Of a stretch of DNA of 49,270 bases, positions 16,028 to 25,098 are shown piece after piece (positions within the stretch are counted from its first letter, which is position 1; each line of letters opens with the position of its first letter). This DNA comes from Myxococcales bacterium (GTDB lineage: Bacteria; Myxococcota_A; Polyangia; Polyangiales; JAFGIB01): the NCBI GenBank assembly GCA_029880325.1, contig JAOUOP010000009.1, positions 121,012 to 170,281 on the forward strand, read 5' to 3'. The notes beneath the pieces are model-generated. The model was not told the origin of the DNA, did no database searches, and saw only the letters and a program-made list of their open reading frames with translations. The position numbers and the translations under genes are program-made.

Positions 16028-17500
16028 ATGGATGCGCGTACCTATTTGAGTCACACCGGAAGCGACACGGCCCTTGCGGTGCAGCTTGCCGCATTCCTGG
16101 AGGCGGCCGTCGAAGGCCTCGAGGTGCAGGTCGCCGAGCGTGCCGATGCCGACCCCGTGGGACGCCAGAGCCTGGGCGGTCTGAAACTCCTCCTGGTGGT
16201 GCTCGGCGAGGGGCAGCCCATCGACGGGCGTCTGGGCTTCGAGCTCGGCGCCGCCTGGGCCCTGGGTAGCCCGGCGGTCCTGCTGCATCGCGGCAGCGAC
16301 GCCGAGCGGGTCGCCGCCCTGACCCGCAGCGTGCCCGATCTGGCCGCGATCCAGCTGGCCCCCGACAGTCTGCTGGGCCTGGCCAGGACGCTGGCGGGAC
16401 AGCTTTCGGTTCCGGCTCAGCTCGAAGGGCCGGCCCTACGTGTGTTGGGCGCGCTCTACCCGGAGTGGCCCGGCGCCCACGGTCCCCAAGCCGCGAGCGT
16501 GCCGCCCCCGGCCGCTGCCGCCACACCCTCGGCACCACCGCGCTCGGTGCCCCCGCCGCTGTCGCCCCTGTCGGGACCGGCCCCGGCCTTGCGCTCGGTG
16601 CCCGCCCCACTGTCGCCCCTGTCCGGGCCGCCGGTCCCGCTCTCGGCGCCGGCCCCGCTCTCGGCGGCCCCCGCCCCGCTCTCGGCGCCCCCTGCCTTGG
16701 CACCCGCCGCAGTGCCCGCACCCGCCGCCGTCGCCTCCGTGCCGGCGCCTGCGCCTCTGCCCGCAGCACCACCGCCAGCGTCCGCACCGGCCCCCGCGCC
16801 GATCGCTGCCGCTCCGCTCCCGGTGCCCGCGCCGATCGCTGCCGCTCCGCTCCCGGTGCCCGCCCCGCTGCCTGCCACGCCAGCTGCCGCTCCGGTCGCC
16901 GCCGCGCCGGCACCCGCACCCCAGCCCGCTCCGGCCGTTGCCGCACCGCAAGCCGAAGCGGTCCCCGCGGCCGCCGCCCCCATGGCCGGCCCCAGCTGCA
17001 GCGAAAGCCTGCGGGCCGGTCGCGCCGTGTCCGACTGCGTCTACAGCCGCGAGGACGGCGACCCCCCGCCGGTGGCCGAACTCGAAGACCCCTTCGGCAG
17101 CTTCCTCAATGGCATCGGCGGCAATTGGGTGGCGCTGCGCGAGGTCGGCGACCTGGACGTCTGGATGGAAGCCGCCGACAACCTGCTCGACGCCCTCGAC
17201 GCCGACGCCCCGCGCGTGCGCGGCTGGTACGAAGCCGGTTTCCAGCTCTCGACGCTGCTAAACCTGGCCGCCGACGGTTACGAAGAAGGCGCCGACGAAG
17301 AACTGACCGAATTCTGGGATGGCGCCTGGGAGGCCCTGCTCGAGGCCGGCCTCTCGGTGCAGCTGCCGGCCGACGCCATATCGGAGGTGGGCGCGCTCTT
17401 GCGCAACCTCATCGGCCCCGAGGCCGAACGCAATCCCGAAAACGCCACGCGCATCGGAACGCGCATGCACGAGCTGGCAGCCCAGGCCGACGCCAGCTGA
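16028..17500 (+). CDS. TIR-like N-terminal domain, Pro/Ala linker, helical C-terminal domain
   Basis: The 490-residue protein starts at ATG 16028 (GGAGG upstream). Residues 1-130 look like a TIR or TIR-2 domain: TYLSHTGSD at 5-13 corresponds to the FISHSSKD start, LKLLLVVLGEG to the central strand, and FELGAAWALGSPAVLL (Glu72) to the late helix-strand seen in TIR-like effectors. Residues about 155-325 are an almost pure Pro/Ala/Ser/Val linker containing exact repeats. The last 150 residues are an acidic helical domain (GDLDVWMEAADNLLDALDAD, DEELTEFWDGAWEALLEAG) of unknown type. TIR domains either mediate protein contacts or cleave NAD; which applies here is unknown. It converges with the regulator at 17515, with 14 nt between them. 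Confidence 0.65.
   Translation: MDARTYLSHTGSDTALAVQLAAFLEAAVEGLEVQVAERADADPVGRQSLGGLKLLLVVLGEGQPIDGRLGFELGAAWALGSPAVLLHRGSDAERVAALTRSVPDLAAIQLAPDSLLGLARTLAGQLSVPAQLEGPALRVLGALYPEWPGAHGPQAASVPPPAAAATPSAPPRSVPPPLSPLSGPAPALRSVPAPLSPLSGPPVPLSAPAPLSAAPAPLSAPPALAPAAVPAPAAVASVPAPAPLPAAPPPASAPAPAPIAAAPLPVPAPIAAAPLPVPAPLPATPAAAPVAAAPAPAPQPAPAVAAPQAEAVPAAAAPMAGPSCSESLRAGRAVSDCVYSREDGDPPPVAELEDPFGSFLNGIGGNWVALREVGDLDVWMEAADNLLDALDADAPRVRGWYEAGFQLSTLLNLAADGYEEGADEELTEFWDGAWEALLEAGLSVQLPADAISEVGALLRNLIGPEAERNPENATRIGTRMHELAAQADAS
16793..16858 (+). repeat. 33-bp unit repeated twice inside the TIR-like gene linker
   Basis: Two exact copies of a 33-bp unit (16793-16825 and 16826-16858) encode the repeated PAPIAAAPLPV segment. 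The length is a multiple of three, so the frame is kept and linker length could vary by slippage. Confidence 0.9.
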
Positions 17501-17514
17501 GGCCGCACCCCCAA

Positions 17515-20500
17515 TCAGCCCTGAAGTTCGCGGGCGCGCGCCGCCAGGGCGGCCATCGAAGCCGCATCGGCCAACGCGAAGGCCTCGTCCAGCAGCGTAT
17601 CGACTCGCGCCTGCCCGCCCGGCTCCTGCAGCGCGAGTTCGGCGCGCTCGAGCAGCGACCGCACCAGCGACGCGCGCGCTCCCATCCGGCGATTGCTCTC
17701 CACCGCGCGCTCCAGGTGCTCGCGCGCCTTTTCGACCCAGCCCAGGCGCCGGGCCGCCGCCCCCAAAAAGCCCTGGCAGCTTCCGTGCACGATCAGGGCC
17801 GAGTTGACGACCACATGGTCGGCGTAGGGCTCGAGCCTCCCGTAGAGAACCTCGGCATCCTCGTGGCACCCGAGCTGAGCTGCCAGCAACAAAAGGTGCG
17901 CCGTCACAAAGACGTAGTCCTCTCCGAAGAGCACGTTTTTGAAGTCCTGATCGCGGTAACTGCGATAGATCGCCTCGGCGCGCTCGTGCTGCCCGGCCTC
18001 GATCAGCTGCACGGCGATCTGGGCGCCGCTGTTGTCGCGGGCCCAGGGGAAGCGCTCCAGGAAGAGTTCAGAACCGGCCACCAGATCGCGCGGGATGCCG
18101 AGATCGCGAAACAGTGTGCCCGACTGGATCATGAAGTTGAATTCGCCAAAGGGCAGGCCCAGGTGCTGGGCCTCGCGCAAGAGCCCCTCGATGACGGGCC
18201 CGACCACGCCGAGCTCGCCGGCGCACAGCCGCCGCTGGGCCCGAAGGCGCCGCGCCTCGTGACGCAGCCCCGGATGGTGCAAGGCATCGGCAAGCTCGCG
18301 CAGCTCCTGCAGCAGCGCGTCGACGCGCCCCATCTCACCGCGCCTGAGCGCCACGTCGAAGCGCGCCAAGAGCCCCTCCCACCGGTAGAAGGGCTGCCCC
18401 TGGGCATCGGCGAAGGCCACCAGCTGGTCGGCCAACTCCAGCCGCTCGTCGAGGGCGTCGGGGGTCTGGGTGGCATGCAGCCGCGCCAGCAGAACATCGT
18501 GGCGGGTCACTGGATCCTCGATGTCCACCGCCAGCTCCGCGGCCCGCTGGCTCATCAGGCTGCGGGTGCCGATGGTGCGCTGCCCCGAAAGCCGCGCCAG
18601 CACCCGCGCCCGTAGCGCCCGCTCCCCGTCGGGCAGCACCATCAACGCTTCGGCGAGCGCCGCGTCCAGCTCCGGCTCGGGCACTGCACGCATCGGCTGG
18701 CAGGCGCGCAGACCGATGGCCGAAAGTGCCAGCTGGCGCGGGCGTTGCTCGCGACGGGCCAGCGAAAGCGCCCGCTCATAGGTCGTGCGCGCCGCCCACA
18801 GCTGCCCCGACATGCGCCGCGCGTGACCGAGCGCGAGCAGCATGTCGATGCGGCGCCCGGGGTCGGGGACAGACAAGAAGCGCAGCGCCCGCACCGCGCT
18901 CTCATACTGCTTGGCGGCGGCGTCGTAGGCGTAGAGGGCCTCCAGCCCCTGGGCCGCCTCCAGCGCGAGCGAAAGCGCCCGCTCGACGTGGTCGTGGGGT
19001 AGCGCACTGATGTAGTGATGGGCGATCTCGGCCACCGGAATGTCGATGCCCGACTGCCGCCGCACATCCAGGGCCTTGGCGATCTCCAGCTGCAAGCGCG
19101 CGCGTTCGGCCAACTCCAGGTCATCGACCAGCGTCGTACGAATCAGACCGTGGGCGAAGTCGAAGCGCTCGTGGGGCGCGCCAGCGGGCGCATCGACCGC
19201 CACGATCAAACGCCGATCCAACGCCGGCTGCAGCCGCTGTCGCAGCTGCAAGGCCGGCTGCGACATCACCTCGGCCAGCAGGCCCAGGCTGAAGCTGCGC
19301 CCAAACATGGCCGCCGCGCGCAGCACCGCCTCGGCCTCGGAGCCCAGCGCCCGCAGGCGTCGGCGCACGATGTCGAAGCTGCCCTTGGGCAGCTCACCCA
19401 GGGTCGGCTCGCCGCGCCCATCGACGCTCAGCGAATGCAGCGCCTCGGTCATGAAAAACGCATTGCCCTCGCTGCGCTCGAAGACCGCCCGGCTCAACTC
19501 CGGCATCGAGCGCCCCAGCTGCGCCGCCGTGTAGCGCTCCACGTCCTCGTATTTCAGGCGCCGCAGGGTCAGCCGCTCGCAATTGGGATAGCGCGCCAGG
19601 TGATCGAGCTGGGTGCGACCATGCTCGCGGGTGACCAACTCGGTGTCGCGAAAGGTCGCCACGATCATCAGCTTGCTGCGCCCCAGCTCGGGCAAGAGGT
19701 AGCCCAGCAGATCGACGGAGGCGGGATCGCCCCAATGCAAGTCATCAAAGATCATCAGCCGGGGCCGGTCCTGACAGGCGAGCAGCAAAAGCCGCGTGAC
19801 GGCATCGAAGATGCGGTAGTGGGTAGCCTCCGCTGGCGCCTGCTGGCCGGCGGTCAGGGGCTCGGCGCCCAGCTCGGGTAGAAGCCGCGACAGCTCAGCG
19901 AAGCCCGCGCCCAGGTGCTCGCGGGCCCGACGCTCGCCCAGGGACGCCAGGCAGCTGCGCAGGATCGGCAGCCAGGGCCAGAACGCGGGCACGCCCTCGG
20001 CCTCGCGGCTGCGCCCCCACAGCACTTCGATGCCATGGCCGGCCGCGCGGCTGGCCAGCTCCTCGGCGGCGCGCGTCTTGCCCACCCCCGGCTCGCCCTC
20101 GATCAGGCGCAAGAGGGGCTGACCGGCCTCGGCCGTGGACAGGGCGCGCAAAAGCGCCGCCATCACCCGCTCGCGGCCGACGAAGACACTGGCCGGCCCG
20201 GCGGCCGCGTCATCGGTGAAGACGGGCGGCGCCGTGGAACTCTGCGGAAGCGGCGTGGCGCGCGTGCGCACCTCGGCAACGAAGCGGTAGCCGCGACCAT
20301 GCTCGGTGGCGATGGGACCATCCTCACCCGAAGCCTGACCGATGGCCTGGCGCGCCTTGGACACGGCCACCGTCAGCACCGCCGGGCTGACCGCATCGCC
20401 CTCCCACAGCCGGTCGAGCAGCTCATCGCGCGACACCGGCCGCTCGCGGTGCTCGACCAGATAGCAGAGCACATCGAAAGCCTTGCGCTGCACATGCACA

Positions 20501-20568
20501 TCCTGGCCGCGATGGCGCAGACGCCAGGCGCTGAGATCGAGCTCGAAGTCGCCGAACTCGAAGATCAC
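17515..20568 (-). CDS. Large winged-helix (OmpR-type) regulator with STAND ATPase and TPR-like repeats
   Basis: The 1017-residue protein begins with an OmpR-type winged helix (FEFGDFELDLSAWRLRHRG ... HGRGYRFVAEV, residues 1-97). It continues with an ATPase domain, Walker A GEPGVGKT near residue 165, Walker B LMIFDDLHWGDP near 280 and VATFRDTE, and then about 550 residues of helical repeats resembling TPRs (for example LAEALMVLPDGERALRARVLARL). It is a cytoplasmic ATP-dependent transcription regulator whose long repeat region probably senses a ligand or partner. The GTG at 20568 is chosen because GGGAG lies 5 nt upstream and the winged helix begins immediately. It is the longer paralogue of 1708-3585. 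It is divergent from argC, but a direct regulatory link is unproven. Confidence 0.88.
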   Translation of the reverse strand: MIFEFGDFELDLSAWRLRHRGQDVHVQRKAFDVLCYLVEHRERPVSRDELLDRLWEGDAVSPAVLTVAVSKARQAIGQASGEDGPIATEHGRGYRFVAEVRTRATPLPQSSTAPPVFTDDAAAGPASVFVGRERVMAALLRALSTAEAGQPLLRLIEGEPGVGKTRAAEELASRAAGHGIEVLWGRSREAEGVPAFWPWLPILRSCLASLGERRAREHLGAGFAELSRLLPELGAEPLTAGQQAPAEATHYRIFDAVTRLLLLACQDRPRLMIFDDLHWGDPASVDLLGYLLPELGRSKLMIVATFRDTELVTREHGRTQLDHLARYPNCERLTLRRLKYEDVERYTAAQLGRSMPELSRAVFERSEGNAFFMTEALHSLSVDGRGEPTLGELPKGSFDIVRRRLRALGSEAEAVLRAAAMFGRSFSLGLLAEVMSQPALQLRQRLQPALDRRLIVAVDAPAGAPHERFDFAHGLIRTTLVDDLELAERARLQLEIAKALDVRRQSGIDIPVAEIAHHYISALPHDHVERALSLALEAAQGLEALYAYDAAAKQYESAVRALRFLSVPDPGRRIDMLLALGHARRMSGQLWAARTTYERALSLARREQRPRQLALSAIGLRACQPMRAVPEPELDAALAEALMVLPDGERALRARVLARLSGQRTIGTRSLMSQRAAELAVDIEDPVTRHDVLLARLHATQTPDALDERLELADQLVAFADAQGQPFYRWEGLLARFDVALRRGEMGRVDALLQELRELADALHHPGLRHEARRLRAQRRLCAGELGVVGPVIEGLLREAQHLGLPFGEFNFMIQSGTLFRDLGIPRDLVAGSELFLERFPWARDNSGAQIAVQLIEAGQHERAEAIYRSYRDQDFKNVLFGEDYVFVTAHLLLLAAQLGCHEDAEVLYGRLEPYADHVVVNSALIVHGSCQGFLGAAARRLGWVEKAREHLERAVESNRRMGARASLVRSLLERAELALQEPGGQARVDTLLDEAFALADAASMAALAARARELQG

Positions 20569-20726
20569 CGCGGCTCCCCCGAGTTCCCCGGTGCGGCCCC
20601 TCGCCGACAACCGCGGGCCCTGGACTCGGGCCCCATCACCCCGCGCTGCACCTGCGGCCGAGCGTCCATCACGATCCGCTGGCGAGCCTGGCACAGCTCA
20701 GCGGCTTTCGCCAACGGTTGACGGGC

Positions 20727-20738
20727 ATGCTAGAGCAT
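20727..20738. promoter_or_regulatory. 12-bp palindrome in the argC/regulator divergent region
   Basis: The sequence ATGCTAGAGCAT is a perfect inverted repeat with a 2-nt centre. It lies 3 nt after a TTGACG hexamer and 5 nt before the argC ATG. It could be an operator for either divergent gene, but no matching second copy was found. Confidence 0.3.
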
Positions 20739-20743
20739 CGCCC

Positions 20744-21721
20744 ATGGCCACCCGACCCGCGATCTTCATCGACGGCGAAGCCGGAACCATCGGCCTGCGC
20801 ATCCGCGAACTTTTGGGCGGGCGCGACGATCTGGCGTTGCTGTCCATTGACCCCGCCCAGCGCAAGGATGCCAACGCACGCCGCGACCTCCTGCGCAGCG
20901 CCGACGTGGCGATCCTATGCCTGCCCGACGCCGCCGCGCGCGAAGCGGTGGCGCTCTTGGATGGCGCCGACACCCGTGTCATCGACGGCAGCACGGCCCA
21001 TCGCGTGGCCGAGGGCTGGGTCTTTGGGCTACCGGAATTGCAGCCCGAGCAGCGCGCGGCCATCGCTGGCGCCCGGCGCGTCGCCAACCCGGGCTGCTAC
21101 CCCACCGGCATCACGCTGCTGTTGCGCCCGCTCATCGACGCCCGTGCGCTCGCCGCCGACGCCCCCCTGAGCATCCACGCCCTATCGGGCTACAGCGGCG
21201 GCGGCCGCCCCACCATCGAGCTATGGGAAGCGCCCGGCAGCGACCTCGCCACCCTGCCCTTCGAGGCCCCCTACGCCACCGAGCGCAAGCACAAGCACAT
21301 CGCCGAGGTCATGCGCCACGCCGGGCTGCGCACCGAACCCTACTTCGAGCCGGCCAAGGGTGCCTTTCGCTGCGGCATGCGCGTTCAGATCCCGCTGCAC
21401 CGGGACCTGCTCGCGGCGGACTTCGACGCCGACACGGTCGTGGAATGCCTGCAGGCGCGCTACGCCGACTCCCCCTTCATCGACGTCGGGCGCATCGATG
21501 GAGCGCTATCGGAAAACGGCGCCGAACTCGACCCGCGGCGCTGCAACGACACAAATCGCGTAGAGCTGCGCGTGCTGCCCCACCCCAGCGGGCACCTGCT
21601 GCTGGTGGCCATCCTCGACAACCTCGGCAAAGGCGCCTCGGGCGCCGCCGTGCAGTCGCTGAACCTGATGCTGGGCTTGCCCGAAGCGCACGGCTTGGTC
21701 CAGGGGCTCGCAAAAGCATAA
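20744..21721 (+). CDS. argC: N-acetyl-gamma-glutamyl-phosphate reductase, type 2
   Basis: The 325-residue protein catalyses the NADPH-dependent reduction of N-acetylglutamyl phosphate to the semialdehyde in arginine synthesis. It has an N-terminal nucleotide-binding segment (IFIDGEAGTIGLRI), the catalytic Cys in NPGCYPTG near residue 117, the family motif LSGYSGGGRPTIE, and a C-terminal LDNLGKGASGAAVQSLN. The short N-terminal domain is typical of the type 2 subfamily. No other arginine genes are adjacent, so it is apparently a stand-alone gene. ATG 20744 is the first good start; there is no strong Shine-Dalgarno site. Confidence 0.95.
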   Translation: MATRPAIFIDGEAGTIGLRIRELLGGRDDLALLSIDPAQRKDANARRDLLRSADVAILCLPDAAAREAVALLDGADTRVIDGSTAHRVAEGWVFGLPELQPEQRAAIAGARRVANPGCYPTGITLLLRPLIDARALAADAPLSIHALSGYSGGGRPTIELWEAPGSDLATLPFEAPYATERKHKHIAEVMRHAGLRTEPYFEPAKGAFRCGMRVQIPLHRDLLAADFDADTVVECLQARYADSPFIDVGRIDGALSENGAELDPRRCNDTNRVELRVLPHPSGHLLLVAILDNLGKGASGAAVQSLNLMLGLPEAHGLVQGLAKA

Positions 21722-21910
21722 CCGCCCCCTTTGGTGCGCGACGGCGGTATGCGATCGGGACGGCGGCCGGAAAAGAGTCCAGCGGCGTACCAGAGATGCC
21801 TTGATGAACGCATCGAGGGCGTAGGGCGCGGGCGTGGCCGCGGTGCGTGCCGAAGGGGGAAGCTACCCGAATGCTGGCCCACGGGCGTTCGCAAGACGGA
21901 GCGTGGGTTG

Positions 21911-22315
21911 GTGCCAATCGCGCTGGCGGCGCGGGTCTTCATGGTGAGCGCCTGCGGAGATGGGGAGCGCACGGCCGAGTCATTTCTGAAGGCGCGTGGG
22001 CTCCCACCACCGAAGCAAGCACTCGCGTTACGCTACACCGCCGTCGACGGCCTGCGGACCATCGTGCACTTCGTTTCGCTCGAGCTACCTGACGATCGTG
22101 CGCTTGTCTTCATCGAGAGGCTGCCGTGCCGACCCGACACCGTGGGCATGCGACGCGATACCCCCCGCACACCGGACTGGTTTAACGCATCAGACCTGAA
22201 AGCGATCAAGTATTGCGACACGGGTGGCCCCTACGATGGACACTACCACCTCGAAATTACCACCGGTCGCAGCCCGGCCGGTCAAACGCGATTCCTACTA
22301 TCGTTTTCCGACTGA
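21911..22315 (+). CDS. Small hypothetical lipoprotein
   Basis: A GTG at 21911 (alternative TTG at 21908) has GGAG 9 nt upstream and opens a 134-residue frame. A short hydrophobic stretch ends in VSAC, a possible lipobox, although the n-region is too short for a confident signal. The rest (ALRYTAVDGLRTIVHFVSLELPDDRALVFIERLPC ... DGHYHLEITTG) looks like a small beta-rich domain with two Cys. No family is recognised. Base composition is less GC-rich than in neighbours, which may indicate recent acquisition. Confidence 0.45.
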   Translation: MPIALAARVFMVSACGDGERTAESFLKARGLPPPKQALALRYTAVDGLRTIVHFVSLELPDDRALVFIERLPCRPDTVGMRRDTPRTPDWFNASDLKAIKYCDTGGPYDGHYHLEITTGRSPAGQTRFLLSFSD

Positions 22316-22369
22316 CGGTCATCGGCCACGCCGTTGTCTAGGCTCGATTTTTCTAGACTCGATCGCCGT

Positions 22370-22490
22370 GACTTCGCGAGCGAGAGCGGGCCCAGCGTGC
22401 CGTTACGGTGCCGCAGTCGTAGCCCGAACTACTTCGAGGCGCAGTAACGGTGCGCTGGGCCCGCGAAGTTGCGGTGGTTGCAAACCGATT
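22370..22490 (-). repeat. Dispersed element of about 120 bp, copy A
   Basis: Read on the minus strand from 22490, this segment aligns with 41232-41355 over its whole length with a few small gaps. Shared blocks include ATCGGTTTG, ACCGCAACTTCGCGG, GCCCAGCGCACC, GCGCCTCGAAGT and GGGCTACGACT. It also contains an imperfect inverted repeat (22386-22406 with 22444-22464, two mismatches in 21), so the RNA could fold into a long hairpin. It begins 42 nt after the stop codon of the aminopeptidase gene on the same strand. Confidence 0.8.
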
Positions 22491-22531
22491 GACGCCGGCA
22501 CAGCCGATCAGATTCCGGCCCCGGATCACAA

Positions 22532-23521
22532 TCACATCAGTCGCGCGTAGAGCTCCACGCGACGCCAGAAGGCGACCCAGCTGCCGCCGCTGTCCTGCCA
22601 CATGGCCTCCAGGTACGCCGCATCGCCCCGGTAGCGGCGATACTGGGTCAGGCGCGCGTTGTTCATCGTCAGCTCTTCGGGGTCGAGCTCGGGATAGAGC
22701 GCCGAAAGGCGCCTCTCCAGCGCGGCGAAGATCGGCTGTCGCCGCCTCAGCACCTCGGCCGGCGCTCGACCGCTGCCATAGAGACGCTCGAGCTGCGCCA
22801 AAGCCCCTGCGACGGCCTCGCGAAACGGCGCCTGGCGCGCGAGGTGGGTGCGCAGCTCTTCCATCACCGCCGGGTCGTGGCCGAAGCGCGAGCGCAAGTA
22901 GTCCTCGGCGGCCCGGGCACCGACAAAGCTCGCCAACTGCTCGTTGAAATCGCTGTCGCCGGCCACGTAGAACCGACCGTGGGCCATCTCGTGGAAGAGC
23001 ACTTCGACAAAGGCGACCAGCCCGCGCTGGGTCATCACGGTGGTCACCGGATCGCGCAGAAAACCCAGCGTGGAGTAGGCGGTGGCGTGGCCCACCCAGG
23101 TGTCGTAACCAGCCGCGATCAGCTCGGCCTCCTCGACCCGCGCGTCGGCCTCCTCGAAGTGCGACTTGTAGGGGACCTCACCGGCGATGGGAAAGCTCCA
23201 GGTGTAGGGCTCGAGCGAGGTTTTCTCGCAGGCCACCAGCACGTGGGTGATGCCCTTCTTCTCGGTCGCGAAGTAAGTCCGGTAGTTATTACCCGGGCGC
23301 AGCTGCACCACCTTGCTGGCGTAGCTGTGGAGATCGGGCACGAGCGAGAGCAGCTTTTGGCGCTCGGGATCGCGTTCGGCTGAAAGCGCCTGCGCGAGCG
23401 GCACCTGTTCGTTGATCAGCTCCAGCTGCCCCCCGGCGAGCTTGACCAAGTAGCAGCCCGGCAGCGCGAGCAAAAGCAGCGTGCAGCACGCCACGGCGCA
23501 GGCACAGCTGCCGAGCTTCAT
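22532..23521 (-). CDS. Predicted aminopeptidase (DUF2265/COG4324 type), lipoprotein
   Basis: The 329-residue protein has a lipoprotein signal (CTLLLLALPGC) and a zinc motif HEMAHGRFYVAGDSDFNEQLASFVG, which gives HExxH followed by a downstream Glu as third ligand. Sequence around it (YSTLGFLRDPV, NNARLTQYRRYRG) matches the predicted aminopeptidase family known from proteobacteria. It should be anchored in the periplasm facing peptides of unknown origin. The ATG is near the divergently favoured end of the dsbD-like gene, which ends 20 nt upstream on the same strand, so the two may be co-transcribed. Confidence 0.85.
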   Translation of the reverse strand: MKLGSCACAVACCTLLLLALPGCYLVKLAGGQLELINEQVPLAQALSAERDPERQKLLSLVPDLHSYASKVVQLRPGNNYRTYFATEKKGITHVLVACEKTSLEPYTWSFPIAGEVPYKSHFEEADARVEEAELIAAGYDTWVGHATAYSTLGFLRDPVTTVMTQRGLVAFVEVLFHEMAHGRFYVAGDSDFNEQLASFVGARAAEDYLRSRFGHDPAVMEELRTHLARQAPFREAVAGALAQLERLYGSGRAPAEVLRRRQPIFAALERRLSALYPELDPEELTMNNARLTQYRRYRGDAAYLEAMWQDSGGSWVAFWRRVELYARLM

Positions 23522-23540
23522 ACCCCGCGCGGGAGCGCGC

Positions 23541-24896
23541 TCACTGCACCGCTCGCATCAACTCGAGCATCCGCTCGGGTGGCACGAAGCTGGTGATGCG
23601 CGCCGAGATGGCGCCTTCGGGATTGTGCAGGACCACCAGCGGCAGGCCGCGCTGCTCGTAGCTGGCCAGGACCTCGCGCTTTTCGGGCGTGTCCTCGCCG
23701 GGGCTCAGATCGATGCGCACGTTGATGAAGCGCTGACCCTCGCGCACCACGCGCGGGTCGGAGAAGGTGTTGCGATCGAGTTCGCCGCAGGCGCCACACC
23801 AGGAAGCGCCGAAGTCCACCATCAGCGGCTTGCCGGAGGTCTTGGCCAACTCGCGCGCGGCGTCGTAGTCCTCCATCCAGCGCAGCTTGGCACCCGGGGG
23901 CAGCGCCTCCAGGTAACCGACGATGCCCATGGTGCCGGTCACGGCCAGGGCGATGCCCAGCCCCTTGCGCACGCGCACCGCGGTGCTTGCGCCGTGGAAG
24001 GAGAGATGCACGGCGCCCAGGGCCAGGCCGAGCACAAGCGCGGCCGCCGCAGCGCCCAGAAAGACGTCGGTGTGCTGGAAGAGATCCTGAAGTCCCGGGA
24101 TCAGGGCGCGCACGTAGTAGATCGCCGCCACCACCATCACGATGCCGAAGACGCTCTTGATCCACTCGAGCCAATAGCCCGACTTGGGCAGGCTGACCGA
24201 AAAAGTGCCGACCAACCAGAAGAGCAGCCCGAGGCCCAGCGCGTAGACGAAGAGGCTCAGGCCGCCAAAGACCACGCTGCCGGTGGTGCCAACCCACGTC
24301 AGCAAAAAGCCGAGTACGGGGCCGGTGCAGGGCGCCGCGATCAGGGCGCTGACCAGCCCCAGCACGAAAGCACCGCGCAGACCGGCGCCACCGGCCATGG
24401 CCAGGCGGTTCTTCAGGCCCGAGGGCAGGTCCAGATCGAAGGCACCGAACATGGATGCCGCCAGCGCCAGAAAAAGCACCGACAGGCCCACCAACACATA
24501 GGGCGAAGCAAGGGCCGCACCGAAGACGCCACCGGTCATGGCTGCAGTCAGCCCCAGCGGCGTGAAGAGCGCAGCGATGCCCAGGACGAACGAGGTCGAG
24601 AGCATCATGCCCTCGAGCCGCGTCTCGGTCTGGCGCGCTCCGAAGACGCTGACGGTGATCGCGATCATCGGATACACGCAGGGCGTCAGCGACGTCCCCA
24701 CCCCGGCCAGAAAAATCAGGGCCAGGGCAAAGCCGAAGTTGCCGCTCTCCAGGGCTGCCCGGAAGGGAGACTCCAGGTCACCGAAGGCCTCGGCCTGGGC
24801 TGCCGCGGGCCACATTAACAATGCGACAGGAAGCAGCCACAGCGGAAAGCCCGCCTGCCTGTCGACGTCCCTACTCGGCACTACTTGCTTTGTCAT
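23541..24896 (-). CDS. dsbD: Thiol:disulfide interchange protein, DsbD-like
   Basis: The 451-residue protein has a signal region, eight or so transmembrane segments (about residues 40-310) and a C-terminal periplasmic thioredoxin domain with the redox motif SWCGACGELDRN. The membrane domain carries the two functional cysteines in GTSLTPCVYPM and APCTGPVLG. Such proteins pass electrons from cytoplasmic thioredoxin to periplasmic partners. The N-terminal alpha domain found in E. coli DsbD is missing, so it is the shorter beta-gamma form. ATG 24896 has no clear Shine-Dalgarno site. A TlpA-like thioredoxin gene lies 270 nt upstream on the same strand and is a plausible electron acceptor. Confidence 0.92.
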   Translation of the reverse strand: MTKQVVPSRDVDRQAGFPLWLLPVALLMWPAAAQAEAFGDLESPFRAALESGNFGFALALIFLAGVGTSLTPCVYPMIAITVSVFGARQTETRLEGMMLSTSFVLGIAALFTPLGLTAAMTGGVFGAALASPYVLVGLSVLFLALAASMFGAFDLDLPSGLKNRLAMAGGAGLRGAFVLGLVSALIAAPCTGPVLGFLLTWVGTTGSVVFGGLSLFVYALGLGLLFWLVGTFSVSLPKSGYWLEWIKSVFGIVMVVAAIYYVRALIPGLQDLFQHTDVFLGAAAAALVLGLALGAVHLSFHGASTAVRVRKGLGIALAVTGTMGIVGYLEALPPGAKLRWMEDYDAARELAKTSGKPLMVDFGASWCGACGELDRNTFSDPRVVREGQRFINVRIDLSPGEDTPEKREVLASYEQRGLPLVVLHNPEGAISARITSFVPPERMLELMRAVQ

Positions 24897-25038
24897 TGGT
24901 GAATTCGGGTCGCAAGGATGCTCCCGGCGTTTCACATTGGCCGGACGCACACGCACCCATGGGGTAGCCCAGACCGCCGGGAAGATCTACCTCCCGATGC
25001 CTTTGGGGGCCTCAAAATACCCGCAGAGCAGCGCCATG

Positions 25039-25098
25039 CGCCCCACGGCCATGGGGCGCGACATGGGGCGCGACACGGGGCGCGACACGGGCCACCAG
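25039..25098 (+). repeat. Short 12-bp tandem repeat with adjacent hairpin
   Basis: The 12-mer ATGGGGCGCGAC occurs twice exactly (25051-25062, 25063-25074), then once with one change (25075-25086) and once degenerate (to 25098). An inverted GCGCCCCA just upstream (25039-25046) can pair with TGGGGCGC in the first unit. It lies between the tlpA-like and dsbD-like genes in otherwise empty sequence. Confidence 0.8.

Noticed and set aside
20718..20746. TTGACG as -35 of an argC promoter
   Set aside because: No acceptable -10 is present at 16-18 nt spacing; the 12-bp palindrome was kept only as a low-confidence operator.
21707..21720. Repeat of GGGGCTCGCAAAA shared with the hairpin at 10069
   Set aside because: The match is short and lies inside the argC coding end without a hairpin partner, so I treat it as chance.
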